Shown here piece after piece: positions 1-9,188 of a stretch of 64,000 nucleotides of DNA (the first letter of the stretch is position 1; the number at the start of each line of letters is the position of its first letter). Both the position numbers and the translations under genes were made by a program. Location of the stretch: the NCBI GenBank assembly GCA_913057175.1, contig CAJXNP010000005.1, positions 186,001 through 250,000 of the forward strand. The letters are read 5' to 3'. This stretch comes from an uncultured Cytophagales bacterium. GTDB taxonomy: Bacteria; Bacteroidota; Bacteroidia; Cytophagales; Cyclobacteriaceae. The notes beneath the pieces were generated by a model. The model was not told the DNA's origin. It saw nothing but the letters and a program-made list of their open reading frames with translations, and made no database searches.

Positions 1-324
1 CCGAAGGCTACACAATTGAGAAAATTGGAGAAAAAATCTTTGGTAAGTCATTTGTACATTGGAAAACCTAAGCAGCCTGAAGTATATGGTACTGAACCTA
101 AAATTCAGGCAAATGATGTTTTCATCAATCCGGACGATGTGGTTTTGTGGGTTAACCAGGAAAAGGACAAACTTTTCGAGGATGAAAGAGACCAGATCAC
201 TATATCATTGAAAGTTGATGTGGAAACTAAAATGGGAATCATAAGTGATGTACAACAGGAATTGAGAGAAGCAAACGCAAGAAAGATTCTGTATGCTTCC
301 ATCAAGAGTGTTGACAGAGAATAA
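1..324 (+). CDS. exbD: ExbD/TolR-family biopolymer transport protein, C-terminal part
   Basis: The reading frame is open from the first base of the window, so the start lies upstream and only about 107 C-terminal residues are present. The fragment has the periplasmic ExbD/TolR pattern: a segment starting near IQANDVFINPDD, then a strand and helix ending in a short basic tail after ARKILYASIK. ExbD works with ExbB and TonB (or TolQ/TolA) to couple the proton-motive force to outer-membrane transport. Bacteroidota often carry several exbD genes in tandem after exbB, so the lost upstream neighbour is probably another exbD or exbB (inference). A clear intrinsic terminator follows the stop codon, so this gene ends its operon. 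The TTG at 16 is not a plausible start. Confidence 0.75.
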   Translation, partial: PKATQLRKLEKKSLVSHLYIGKPKQPEVYGTEPKIQANDVFINPDDVVLWVNQEKDKLFEDERDQITISLKVDVETKMGIISDVQQELREANARKILYASIKSVDRE

Positions 325-352
325 GAATTACAAAATAACTTTATAGATTAGG

Positions 353-385
353 AAACCTTCTCATTTATTGAGAAGGTTTTTTTTT
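353..385 (+). terminator. Intrinsic terminator after exbD
   Basis: A perfect 10-bp stem (353-362 with 370-379) encloses a 7-base loop and runs straight into a tract of T residues. It sits 29 bases after the exbD stop codon and just before the MFS gene. Confidence 0.85.
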
Positions 386-400
386 ACTTATTTTTAAAGG

Positions 401-1720
401 ATGGAGAAGAACCTCAGGAAAGTAGTGAATTCGTGGTGCATGTACGACTGGGCAAATTCCGTGTATTCGCTGGTCATAAGTTCAACCATTTTTCCGGTAT
501 ATTATGAAGAAGTCACAAAAAACGTTTTGCCTGGATCAAAAGTTAATTTTTTTGGACTTGAAATAGTCAATACGGTTTTATATTCATATTCTCTTTCTCT
601 TTCATTTTTACTAGTTGCATTTATTACCCCACTGCTTTCAGGAATTGCTGATTATGGAGGAAAGCGGAAAACCTTCATGAAGTTCTTTACATATCTTGGA
701 GGTTTTTCTTGCATTGCTCTTTACTTTTTTAATGGGAATAATGTTGAATGGGGAATAGTCTTTTCATCATTAGCATGCATTGGCTATGCTGGTAGCCTTG
801 TGTTTTATAATTCATTTTTACCGGTTATTTCCACTCCCGATAAATTTGACATTTATAGTGCTAAGGGGTATTCCCTTGGGTACATCGGCAGTGTACTTCT
901 TATGGTTTTTAACTTGATAACAATAGAATTTCCTCAACTTTTTGGTTTTGCCGATGGTTCAACAGCAGTGAAAGTATCTTTCATCCTGGTGGGAGTCTGG
1001 TGGATCGGCTTTGCACAAATACCGTTTAAATATCTCCCCAATAATAAAAGAGCAGGCATTGATGAGACACATATTATTAGCAAAGGTTATAAGGAATTGG
1101 TAAAAGTTTGGCATGTAGTCAAAAAACACTTTGTCTTGAAGAATTTTCTCATTGCCTTTTTCTTCTATAATACAGGTGTTCAGACGGTTATGTACCTTGC
1201 TGCTTTGTTTGGCAGCAAAGAACTTGGACTTCCCGGCAGTAAACTTATCCTCACAATTCTGATCATTCAATTGGTTGCAATATTAGGTTCCTACATTTTT
1301 GCCAAATTTTCCGAATGGAAGGGAAATAAAATTTCATTATTGACCATGGTCTTTATCTGGATATTTATTTGCCTTTTTGCTTATTACCTGAGGACGGAAA
1401 ATCAATTTTATTTTTTGGCCGTCATCGTTGGTTTGGTGATGGGAGGAATTCAGGCACTATCCAGGGCCACCTATTCGAAACTCATTCCCATCAATACAAT
1501 TGACCACACTTCATTTTTTAGTTTTTATGATGTTTTGGATAAAGTCTCAATAGTTGTGGGAACGTTTTCCTATGGTTTGATCGAACAATTAACCGGGGGC
1601 ATGAGAAACAGCACCATTGCATTAGGGCTATACTTTTTAGTGGGGATGGGATTCCTTTTCCTGATACGAGTGCCACTTAAAGAGGAATTCAAACTAGCCA
1701 AAAAACCGATTAGTAATTGA
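401..1720 (+). CDS. UMF1-family MFS transporter
   Basis: This 439-residue protein is a polytopic inner-membrane permease with about 12 hydrophobic segments along its whole length. The N-terminal signature WCMYDWANSVYS, followed by a segment ending FPVYYEEV, is typical of the UMF1 (Atg22-like) branch of the major facilitator superfamily, which is common in Bacteroidota. A second MFS-like signature, GGIQALSRATYSKLIP, falls in the C-terminal half, where it is expected. The substrate is not known for bacterial members. The ATG at 401 follows an AAAGG stretch by a few bases. The gene stands alone after a terminator. It converges with the SLC13 gene on the other strand, with only three bases between the stop codons. 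Confidence 0.88.
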   Translation: MEKNLRKVVNSWCMYDWANSVYSLVISSTIFPVYYEEVTKNVLPGSKVNFFGLEIVNTVLYSYSLSLSFLLVAFITPLLSGIADYGGKRKTFMKFFTYLGGFSCIALYFFNGNNVEWGIVFSSLACIGYAGSLVFYNSFLPVISTPDKFDIYSAKGYSLGYIGSVLLMVFNLITIEFPQLFGFADGSTAVKVSFILVGVWWIGFAQIPFKYLPNNKRAGIDETHIISKGYKELVKVWHVVKKHFVLKNFLIAFFFYNTGVQTVMYLAALFGSKELGLPGSKLILTILIIQLVAILGSYIFAKFSEWKGNKISLLTMVFIWIFICLFAYYLRTENQFYFLAVIVGLVMGGIQALSRATYSKLIPINTIDHTSFFSFYDVLDKVSIVVGTFSYGLIEQLTGGMRNSTIALGLYFLVGMGFLFLIRVPLKEEFKLAKKPISN

Positions 1721-1723
1721 TTC

Positions 1724-3508
1724 CTATAATAAAACACTTTGGTATAGCAATACAATGACTGTTGTGGCGACACCTAAATAGACAAAATTGACCGGCAAGC
1801 CAATTCTAAAGAAATCTTTAAAGGTGTATCCTCCCGGGCCGTAAACAATTAAGTTGGTTTGATAGCTGATCGGTGTCATGAATGCAGCTGAAGCGGCATA
1901 TGCCAGGCCAAGGTAGAAAGGGAAACCATCAATTTGCAATTTATTGCTCAATTCAAATGCGATTGGGAAAGCTATGGAAACGGCTCCTACATTCCCTATT
2001 GTTGAGGTGAGTAGATTAGTCAGCAAGATGATTCCTATCAATACAGAAATGTGACCATATGGTTCGAGAAGATTGATAATATAATTGGCTATGATAGCTC
2101 CAGCACCGGTTTTTTCAATTGCTTTACCGATCGCAAGTGAGAATACCAGGATAATAATTAAATTTAAATCGAGCTCTCTTTTTACATCCTGAACTTTGAT
2201 CAACCTAAACCCAACCATCATAGATATGATGATCATTAAAGAAAGAAAAAGTGATATCTGGCCGGATATCAAAAGAAATAAAATGCAGACTGCAATAGCT
2301 CCTAAGGCATAGTATTTTTTAGCTCCTGGTTTATTGATTTGCCGTACTGTAGAGGTAATGTAAAGATCTCTGTATAGATCGACACGTTCCTTAAAATCAT
2401 TACCTGCATAGGTCAACAGCAGATCGCCGGGCTGTAAAACTATTTCACCAATTTTCCCGCGCACTCTTTCACCATTTCGATGAACGGCAATAATTGCTGC
2501 ATTATACCGGTTCCTGAACTGGACTTCCTTCACAGTTTTTCCAATGATGCTTGAAAACGGGCTTATGACAGCCTCGATCACCTGTGTATTGTCGTTTTCC
2601 AAATCTCTGGCTGTGGTAGGCAGATCCAATCCTTGTTGTGTATTGATCAGCTCGAAAATATCGTTGGTGTTTCCTGCAAAGATCAGTGCGTCACCTTTTT
2701 CCAGGATTTCGTTTGGATTGACAGGGGAAATAACTCTTTGATTCCTGACAATCTCCACGAGATAGACTCCCTTAAGATTTCTCAAGCCGGCATCTGTGAC
2801 ACTCTTGTTGGCCAGTTTTGAATATTCAAGTATCCTGGTTTCCACAACGTACTCTTTGATATTTTCAGAATACTTCTTCAGGTAATCCTCATGAGAAGGG
2901 AGTAGTTTATGGCCAAACAGGACAATAAAAAGAATTCCGGTAATTGTTACGCTCAAGCCTATGATAAGTAAATCACTGGCTTTCATGATTGGCAGATTGT
3001 AGTCCTCCAGGAACCCGTTCAATACCAATGTCGTTGATGTCCCGATAATGGTGATCATTCCCCCCATGATGGTGGCAAATGATAGGGGGATTAACAATTT
3101 TGACGGAGCTATATTATTTTTCTTTCCCCAGTCAATTACATACGGAGTCATCAAAGCAACTACCGGAGTGTTATTGATAAACGACGAGAGAATTGCAGTC
3201 TGACTCATCATACGAACCATAAAACCACGATAGCTTTTGGCAGCCTTAAAAATTAAATCAAACAGGGATTCTATCTGGAAGTTTTTTCTTATTCCCGAAG
3301 TAATCAACACCAATACAATGATGGTAGCGATTTTCTCATTGGAAAATCCCGAAAGTACTTCTGAAGTTGTGATGATCCCAGAAATTAATAATATGACAAC
3401 CGCTATCAGGAAACTAATAGCCGGTTTTACCACCTCTTTGTAAATGAGGATAAACATAATGGTGACAATCCCTAAAACAATAAATGGTTGTACTGACTCC
3501 GGAAACAT
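1724..3508 (-). CDS. SLC13-family (DASS) permease with two TrkA-C domains
   Basis: The 594-residue protein has an N-terminal block of membrane segments (about 1-200), two soluble RCK/TrkA-C domains (about 225-295 and 305-380) and a C-terminal membrane block (about 395-594). The motif SSFINNTPVVALMTP in the first half and TSTIGNVGAVSIAFP in the second half match the paired SNT-type motifs of divalent-anion:sodium symporters. This split architecture is usual for bacterial SLC13 proteins annotated as sulfate or dicarboxylate transporters. The soluble inserts suggest control by a nucleotide or other ligand, but the substrate cannot be told from sequence. The gene is monocistronic as far as can be seen. 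Confidence 0.87.
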   Translation of the reverse strand: MFPESVQPFIVLGIVTIMFILIYKEVVKPAISFLIAVVILLISGIITTSEVLSGFSNEKIATIIVLVLITSGIRKNFQIESLFDLIFKAAKSYRGFMVRMMSQTAILSSFINNTPVVALMTPYVIDWGKKNNIAPSKLLIPLSFATIMGGMITIIGTSTTLVLNGFLEDYNLPIMKASDLLIIGLSVTITGILFIVLFGHKLLPSHEDYLKKYSENIKEYVVETRILEYSKLANKSVTDAGLRNLKGVYLVEIVRNQRVISPVNPNEILEKGDALIFAGNTNDIFELINTQQGLDLPTTARDLENDNTQVIEAVISPFSSIIGKTVKEVQFRNRYNAAIIAVHRNGERVRGKIGEIVLQPGDLLLTYAGNDFKERVDLYRDLYITSTVRQINKPGAKKYYALGAIAVCILFLLISGQISLFLSLMIIISMMVGFRLIKVQDVKRELDLNLIIILVFSLAIGKAIEKTGAGAIIANYIINLLEPYGHISVLIGIILLTNLLTSTIGNVGAVSIAFPIAFELSNKLQIDGFPFYLGLAYAASAAFMTPISYQTNLIVYGPGGYTFKDFFRIGLPVNFVYLGVATTVIVLLYQSVLL

Positions 3509-3596
3509 TAAAAATCAATTGTGTAAAGCTTGCTTATCTTTCTGAATAGAATTAAAATCATCATCAAATGAACATCACATCACTTCGATAGGAAAA

Positions 3597-4040
3597 ATGG
3601 ATATCCTCAAATATGATATTAAAATGAGATTAATTGAAGGAAAAAAACATATTTATGATATCCTGCGAAAGAAATACCTTGTGCTGACTCCGGAGGAATT
3701 AGTAAGGCAAAAGTTTCTCATGTATTTATTGGAAGAAAAGGGATATCCCAAATCCCTTTGTAAGACAGAGAGCGGAATGAAATTGGGAGAGCTAAGAAAA
3801 AGAACAGATATTTTATTCTATCATTCCAACGGCGAACCCTATCTTTTAGTAGAATGTAAATCTTTTAAAACTTCTCTTACGCAGAAAGCTTTTGATCAGC
3901 TTTCTTCATATAACCAGACGATAAAAGCAAAATTTATCGGTATCACTAATGGAATCTCGCATCATTTTTGTAAGGTAGATTATACTGGTCAAAAATTGAT
4001 CTATCTGCCTGAGATTCCGGAATATGATGCGGACACCTGA
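3597..4040 (+). CDS. HsdR N-terminal domain-like protein (PD-(D/E)XK fold)
   Basis: This is a 147-residue protein with the core KRTDILFYHSNGEPYLLVECK split as D..(x)..ExK, the signature of the PD-(D/E)XK nuclease fold seen in the N-terminal domain of type I restriction subunit HsdR. In Bacteroidota small stand-alone proteins of this type are common and are not linked to restriction genes. No helicase domain, HsdM or HsdS is nearby, so a restriction function is not supported here. A DNA-binding or repair role is possible but unproven. The start ATG at 3597 lies 88 bases from the divergent SLC13 gene. Confidence 0.78.
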   Translation: MDILKYDIKMRLIEGKKHIYDILRKKYLVLTPEELVRQKFLMYLLEEKGYPKSLCKTESGMKLGELRKRTDILFYHSNGEPYLLVECKSFKTSLTQKAFDQLSSYNQTIKAKFIGITNGISHHFCKVDYTGQKLIYLPEIPEYDADT

Positions 4041-4242
4041 TGGTTCAATTTTACTTGAAAACAAAACCGGGAATGAATTGGCAGAAAAGGATGAAATACA
4101 ACTGAATTTTAAAGATCTACGTTTGAAGTGAGGCAACCATTTTTAAAAATAGGTTGTATTTATAGTAAATAACCGCCAATCAAAATTTAATGTATAGTTA
4201 AACATTATGTTTTTAAATTTGGTTTAAACTCCAAATAAGGTT

Positions 4243-4923
4243 ATGGAAAACAATACTAATTTTTGGTTTTTCGAAGAGATAGATCTCTATAAAATTCTTT
4301 GCCCTAATAAAACTCCAACAATGAGGGAAAAGCATCCATATCAGGACTACAAAAAGGACGAATTCATTTATTTTGAAGAAGAGCCTTCAGATACCATTTA
4401 CCTTATCGCAAGTGGGAGGGTGAAAATAGGTAGTTATACGGAAGATGGCAGAGAAATTACCAAAGCCATCCTTTCAAAGGGGGAATTATTTGGGGAGTTG
4501 GCGCTTATAGGAGAAGGCAAGAGGAAAGAGTTTGCTCAGGCGATGGAAGACAACACGGAACTTTGCCCCATGGGGATCGGTGATCTCCAGCAGTTGATGG
4601 CTGAAAACAAAGCACTTAGTTTGAAAATTTATAAGCTTATTGGCTTGAAGATACAAAAGCTTGAAAGAAAAGTCGAATCGCTGGTTTTCAAAGATTCCAG
4701 GACAAGAGTAGTTGAGTTTTTGAAAGAGCTGGCGGAAGAAAAAGGTAAAAAAGTTGGATTTGAGGTAATGGTAAAGAATTACCTGACTCACAAGGACATA
4801 GCTGCTTTGACCGGAACAAGCCGCCAGACAGTCACTACGATATTGAATGAATTAAAAGATAAGAATATAATCAATTTTAATAGGAGACAGTTCCTGATCA
4901 GAGATATGGAATTATTGGTCTGA
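4243..4923 (+). CDS. Crp/Fnr-family transcriptional regulator
   Basis: The 226-residue protein has an N-terminal cyclic-nucleotide-binding beta-roll (about residues 30-145, with glycine turns in the strand pattern LIASGRVKIGSY and GELFGELALIGEG), a long dimer helix, and a C-terminal winged helix (about 160-222). The recognition-helix region is LTGTSRQTVTTILNELKDK, which fits HTH_Crp. There are no clustered N-terminal cysteines, so an Fnr-type iron-sulfur sensor is unlikely. The effector is unknown. The gene stands alone with about 200 bases of non-coding DNA on either side, so its targets cannot be inferred from position. Confidence 0.9.
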   Translation: MENNTNFWFFEEIDLYKILCPNKTPTMREKHPYQDYKKDEFIYFEEEPSDTIYLIASGRVKIGSYTEDGREITKAILSKGELFGELALIGEGKRKEFAQAMEDNTELCPMGIGDLQQLMAENKALSLKIYKLIGLKIQKLERKVESLVFKDSRTRVVEFLKELAEEKGKKVGFEVMVKNYLTHKDIAALTGTSRQTVTTILNELKDKNIINFNRRQFLIRDMELLV

Positions 4924-5145
4924 CCTCACATTCGTGTGTATCTATTGAACCCTAAAAATTGATTAAATTATCTCAGAACTGTATTCCTGTTTATCGGGGA
5001 AATGTTAAAAAATGCTAAAAACAGTTTTCATCCAAACATTGTTCTTATTTTGGCGTAAATTTTTATTAGCTACATTCAAAAAACCGATATGAATTCTCAT
5101 TCCGGTCTTGAATAGAAAGAGAAAATTGGATATATTAATGATAGT

Positions 5146-5526
5146 ATGAAGAAAATTTTACTTGTAGTTGTAGGCTTGATTTTTCTGAATAATCTGGTGA
5201 TGGCGCAAAACGCAATGACTGATCAGGAAACAAGACCCGAAGCCCCAACTGTAAGTCAAAAAAACATTGTTACTGTCAACCACATAGATCTTTATCCCAA
5301 TCCTGTTTCAGAGTACCTTAATGTCAAAATTGACAATTCAACTCTCGAAAATGTTGAGTTTGAAATTTACAACATTATCGGCAATAGCCTTGATATTAGA
5401 GTTGAGAAGGCAGGAGACGATGCCTTTAAAATTGACATAAAGGATTACTTTCCCGGATATTATTTATTAGTGGTTAAAGATCCTCTCAAACGATTTAACA
5501 AAAGCTTTAAGTTTCAGAAAAATTAA
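5146..5526 (+). CDS. Minimal T9SS type A sorting-domain protein
   Basis: The 126-residue product begins with a signal peptide ([21 protein letters not shown]). A linker of about 25 residues then leads directly into a C-terminal Por-secretion (type A) sorting domain at about 47-126. The diagnostic pieces are [14 protein letters not shown], the middle IYNIIGNSL and the late GYYLLVVKD followed by a basic tail. Such domains target cargo through the type IX secretion system to the cell surface or medium, where they are normally cut off. Here there is almost no cargo in front of the domain, which is odd. The stop codon overlaps the asnS stop on the other strand by four bases. Confidence 0.8.
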   Translation: MKKILLVVVGLIFLNNLVMAQNAMTDQETRPEAPTVSQKNIVTVNHIDLYPNPVSEYLNVKIDNSTLENVEFEIYNIIGNSLDIRVEKAGDDAFKIDIKDYFPGYYLLVVKDPLKRFNKSFKFQKN

Positions 5527-7022
5527 AATTCTGCATTTCCTGGTGTTCTCGGAAATGGAATAACATCCCTGATATTTCCCATTCCGGTTACAAAAAGCAT
5601 TAATCTTTCAAATCCTAAGCCAAAGCCACTGTGGGGACAAGATCCAAATTTCCTGGTTTCCAGATACCACCAAAGGCTTTCCTGTGGAATATTTAGTTCC
5701 TTTACCCTGCTTAAAAGTTTATCATAGTCTTCTTCCCTTTGAGAGCCTCCCACGATCTCACCAATACCAGGAAATAGAACATCCATGGCTTTTACAGTTT
5801 TCCCATCGCTATTTTGTTTCATGTAAAAGGCTTTGATGTCTTTGGGATAGTCAAACAAGATTACTGGTTTTTTAAAATGTTTTTCCACAAGGTATCTTTC
5901 GTGCTCAGACTGCAGATCTGCGCCAAAACCTTCAATCGGAAATTGAAATTTACCTTTTTTGTTGGGTTTGGAATCTTTGAGAATATCTATCGCCTGAGAA
6001 TAACTTATTCTTTCAAATGGATTTTCTAAAATGAATTTTAACCGCTCGATGAGATCAAGTTCATTTCTTTCATTTTGAGGCTTGTTTTTTTCTTCGTCCA
6101 ATGCCCTGTTTTTCAAGAATTCCAGGTCGTCCAGGCAATTGTCAAGAGCATATTGAACGAGATATTTCAGGAATTCTTCAGTAAGATTCATGTTGTCTTC
6201 CAGGTCATAAAAAGCCATCTCAGGCTCGATCATCCAAAATTCGGCCAGGTGTCTGGTTGTGTTGGAATTTTCAGCTCGGAAGGTCGGGCCAAAGGTGTAT
6301 ATTTCTCCGAGGGCTAAAGCCGCAAGCTCTCCTTCCAGTTGGCCTGAAACGGTGAGGCTGGCTTCTTTGCCAAAAAAATCATCTTTGAAGTCCAACTCCC
6401 CGGAATCGTTGACCGGAACAGAGTTTGGAGGAAGGGTAGTTACACGAAACATTTCTCCGGCACCTTCCGCATCGGAGCTTGTAATAATCGGGCTATGAAA
6501 ATTGACAAACCCTTTGTCATTGAAAAACTTATGGATAGCAAATGTCATGGCATGCCTGATCCTGAGAATAGCACTGAACGTATTAGTACGTGGCCTTAGA
6601 TGGGCAATTTCCCTCAAAAACTCGAGGGAGTGTTTTTTGGGTTGTAATGGATATTCATCCGGATGGCTTTCTCCCAAAATTGTGACCTGATCGGCTATTA
6701 CTTCAAAACTTTGGCCTTTCCCCTGACTTTCAACTACTTCTCCAGTAACAGAAAGGCAAGCGCCCGTGGTGATCTTGATAGCCTGGTCTTTTTTCAACTT
6801 ATCCGGATCGGCAACTATCTGGATGTTTTTGATCGTCGATCCATCATTTAAATTAATGAAAATTACGTTCTTACTTTCCCTTTTTGTCCGCACCCATCCT
6901 TTGATAATTACCTTTTTTCCAATGGGAGGATTTTTATAAATTTCGGTTACTTTATTTCTTTCCTTAAAAGCCACGTTATTAGTTTTTATTAAATGAGGTG
7001 CAAATTTAGTAAAAGAATCCAT
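5523..7022 (-). CDS. asnS: Asparaginyl-tRNA synthetase
   Basis: This cytoplasmic class II aminoacyl-tRNA synthetase charges tRNA-Asn. It has an N-terminal OB-fold anticodon-binding domain (about 35-130, core [19 protein letters not shown]) and a catalytic domain with motif 2 ([19 protein letters not shown]) and motif 3 ([17 protein letters not shown]). The length of 499 is a little longer than usual for the family. The extra residues are at the N-terminus, where a GTG at 6974 would give a 483-residue protein beginning [18 protein letters not shown] hexamer-like element on the minus strand (7008-7001) matches the Bacteroidota -7 consensus and would place transcription start after the ATG at 7022. 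The shorter start is therefore a real alternative. Confidence 0.93.
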   Translation of the reverse strand: MDSFTKFAPHLIKTNNVAFKERNKVTEIYKNPPIGKKVIIKGWVRTKRESKNVIFINLNDGSTIKNIQIVADPDKLKKDQAIKITTGACLSVTGEVVESQGKGQSFEVIADQVTILGESHPDEYPLQPKKHSLEFLREIAHLRPRTNTFSAILRIRHAMTFAIHKFFNDKGFVNFHSPIITSSDAEGAGEMFRVTTLPPNSVPVNDSGELDFKDDFFGKEASLTVSGQLEGELAALALGEIYTFGPTFRAENSNTTRHLAEFWMIEPEMAFYDLEDNMNLTEEFLKYLVQYALDNCLDDLEFLKNRALDEEKNKPQNERNELDLIERLKFILENPFERISYSQAIDILKDSKPNKKGKFQFPIEGFGADLQSEHERYLVEKHFKKPVILFDYPKDIKAFYMKQNSDGKTVKAMDVLFPGIGEIVGGSQREEDYDKLLSRVKELNIPQESLWWYLETRKFGSCPHSGFGLGFERLMLFVTGMGNIRDVIPFPRTPGNAEF

Positions 7023-7073
7023 TTATCATTTTCCAAAAAAAGGTTAAACTTGTCATTCTTATATCGTTAAATG

Positions 7074-7100
7074 CTTAACAGGCTTAGCAGCCTGATTAAG
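7074..7100. promoter_or_regulatory. Hairpin/palindrome between asnS and rpoN
   Basis: An inverted repeat CAGGCT-TAGC-AGCCTG (7079-7094), extended by CTTAA and TTAAG on the outside with one bulge, lies in the divergent asnS/rpoN spacer. There is no T tract, so it is not an intrinsic terminator. It may be an operator or a 5'-UTR hairpin of rpoN. No function is shown. Confidence 0.35.
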
Positions 7101-7131
7101 TTTTCAATCCAAACAATAATTTTTAGTAGGC

Positions 7132-8568
7132 ATGCAAAAATTAGGGCTGGTTCAATCGCTTCAGCAGAAACTTTCGCCGCAGCAGATACAATTTATCAAG
7201 TTGCTGCAGGTTCCTACTGCTGAACTTGAGACGAGAATTGAAGAGGAGTTGGAGGTGAATCCGGCACTGGAGGAAGGTCCTGAGGAAACAAATGAGAGTG
7301 AGGAATTCGATGATTTTGAAGATACATCCGATCAAAGTGATGACATTGATTTTGAAGACTACCTTCAGGATGACTATTCGGGCTATAAAATGCAGGGAGA
7401 TGGCGGGAATCCGGACGATGAAGACCGGGAACTGCCCATAGCAACTAATTCCACACTTGTGGATCAGCTGATGTCTCAACTAGGGTTTTTAGGGCTGGAT
7501 GAGCGACGACATAAAATAGGAGAACAACTAATCGGAAGCATCGAAAGCGATGGATATATCAGAAGGGAATTGGATGCTATCATCAATGACCTGGCTTTCT
7601 CACAAAATGTTGAGACAGATATTGATGAAATAGAAGATCTGCTCATTAAAATTCAGGCATTTGACCCTCCGGGAATTGCAGCAAGAAATCTCCAGGAATG
7701 CCTCCTTCTGCAACTTGAACGGAAAGCAGATCACAATGAAGATGTAGAAGTCGCCATACAAATCGTCGATAATTGCTTTGATGATTTCACAAAAAAGCAT
7801 TACGAGAAAATCAAGAAGAAATTAAACATCACAGATGAGATCTTAAAAAATGCACTTGAGATCATCACTAAATTAAATCCCAAACCAGGAGGTTCCGGTG
7901 GAGAGATGGTGAAAACCCAATATCTTATTCCCGATTTCATTTTGACCAATAATAACGGTAAGCTGGAACTCACCCTGAATTCAAGAAATGCCCCAGAGTT
8001 AAAGATTTCCCGATCGTATTCAGAAATGATGGATACGTATGATAAATCCAAGACGAAGGACAAAAAATTAAAAGAGACTGCTACTTTTGTCAAGCAGAAG
8101 CTTGATGCAGCGAAATGGTTTATTGATGCGATCAAGCAGCGGCAGCACACCTTGCTTTACACGATGAAGGCAATTGTTGATTATCAATATGATTTCTTTT
8201 TGACCGGCGATGAAGTGAAGCTGAAGCCGATGATTTTGAAAGATATCGCCGAGAAAATCAATATGGATATTTCTACAGTTTCCCGAGTTGCCAATAGTAA
8301 AAGTGTGCAGACAGAATTTGGAATTTATCCACTTAAGTATTTCTTTTCCGAAGCTATTATGACGGATACAGGGGACGATGTAAGTAGTAGGGAAGTAAAA
8401 AATGTATTGAAACAATTAATTGACAACGAAGACAAGAAAAAGCCATTGTCAGACGATAAAATAGAAAAACTTTTAAAGGAAAAAGGGTATGTTATTGCCA
8501 GGAGAACTGTAGCGAAATACAGGGAGCAATTGAACATTCCTGTAGCCAGGTTGAGAAAGGAATTATAG
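7132..8568 (+). CDS. rpoN: RNA polymerase sigma-54 factor
   Basis: This 478-residue sigma-54 factor directs RNA polymerase to -24/-12 promoters and needs AAA+ activators. Region I is recognisable at the extreme N-terminus (LGLVQSLQQKLSPQQIQFIKLLQ). It is followed by an acidic region II (about 45-95), the core-binding region (about 100-290), an HTH region (KDIAEKINMDISTVSRVANSK), and the C-terminal RpoN box YVIARRTVAKYREQL. All regions are present, so the gene looks intact. The stop codon TAG shares its last base with the GTG start of the next gene, so the two are translationally coupled. No enhancer-binding protein is encoded in the window. Confidence 0.96.
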   Translation: MQKLGLVQSLQQKLSPQQIQFIKLLQVPTAELETRIEEELEVNPALEEGPEETNESEEFDDFEDTSDQSDDIDFEDYLQDDYSGYKMQGDGGNPDDEDRELPIATNSTLVDQLMSQLGFLGLDERRHKIGEQLIGSIESDGYIRRELDAIINDLAFSQNVETDIDEIEDLLIKIQAFDPPGIAARNLQECLLLQLERKADHNEDVEVAIQIVDNCFDDFTKKHYEKIKKKLNITDEILKNALEIITKLNPKPGGSGGEMVKTQYLIPDFILTNNNGKLELTLNSRNAPELKISRSYSEMMDTYDKSKTKDKKLKETATFVKQKLDAAKWFIDAIKQRQHTLLYTMKAIVDYQYDFFLTGDEVKLKPMILKDIAEKINMDISTVSRVANSKSVQTEFGIYPLKYFFSEAIMTDTGDDVSSREVKNVLKQLIDNEDKKKPLSDDKIEKLLKEKGYVIARRTVAKYREQLNIPVARLRKEL

Positions 8569-9188
8569 TGAGCAGGTATTTAGCCAATTTTTTTTCGATT
8601 GTATTCCATCCACTGCTTATGCCGACATTTATGTTTTTGGCTATTATGTGGATAGCTCCTCCTATTCTTATGCCTATTAGTAGGGAGTTTTTCTTTAACA
8701 TTTTGATCATTATTAGCCTGACGAGCTTTTTTATTCCTGTTCTGATGTTAAGCACGCTGCGTGTAGCATCAGTTATCCCTGATTTTTACCTGGATGATCG
8801 GAAGATCAGGATCATTCCCTTTTTATTTATCGGGATAATTTATGGTGTCAGTACGTATATGTTTTACAAGCAATTTCCCTATACCAAAGTCATTTACCTT
8901 TCCTATTTCTCCACTACCCTGCTGATCACGATCATCACGCTTATAACCATGTACTGGAAGATAAGTGTGCATAGTGCCTCTATTGCAGGTACATTTGGGA
9001 TTTTATATGCTATCCAAATAAAAAATCCGGACTTTGATTTTCTTTATCTTCTTTCCGGATTGTCGATCATTTTTGGAATAGTTGGTACTTCGAGATTGCT
9101 GCTGAATACTCACACAACCAGGCAAATAATCTGGGGGGCTGTAATTGGCTTTGTTATCTGCTTCCCTATCGTTTGGTTTTTTATTTGA
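8568..9188 (+). CDS. PAP2-like integral membrane protein
   Basis: The 206-residue protein has about six hydrophobic segments and belongs to a group in Bacteroidota often labelled PAP2 or phosphatase-like. Weak counterparts of PAP2 motifs are visible: WKISVHSAS resembles the motif 2 region, and SRLLLNTHTTRQIIWGAVIG resembles SRxxxxxHxxxD, but the terminal Asp is replaced by Gln. The N-terminal basic motif 1 (KxxxxxxRP) is not evident. It may therefore be a non-catalytic or divergent member. Translation starts at GTG 8568, overlapping the rpoN stop by one base. The stop codon abuts the stop codon of the next, convergent gene. Membrane topology is well supported, function is not. Confidence 0.7.
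   Translation: MSRYLANFFSIVFHPLLMPTFMFLAIMWIAPPILMPISREFFFNILIIISLTSFFIPVLMLSTLRVASVIPDFYLDDRKIRIIPFLFIGIIYGVSTYMFYKQFPYTKVIYLSYFSTTLLITIITLITMYWKISVHSASIAGTFGILYAIQIKNPDFDFLYLLSGLSIIFGIVGTSRLLLNTHTTRQIIWGAVIGFVICFPIVWFFI

Noticed and set aside
3597-4040. Type I restriction system
   Set aside because: Only the HsdR N-terminal fold is present. There is no helicase domain, methylase or specificity subunit in the neighbourhood.
4027-4131. 34-codon open frame overlapping the end of the HsdR-N-like gene
   Set aside because: It is coding-like in composition but overlaps the upstream gene, has no visible promoter or homologue, and the HsdR-N-like protein already ends at a natural position.
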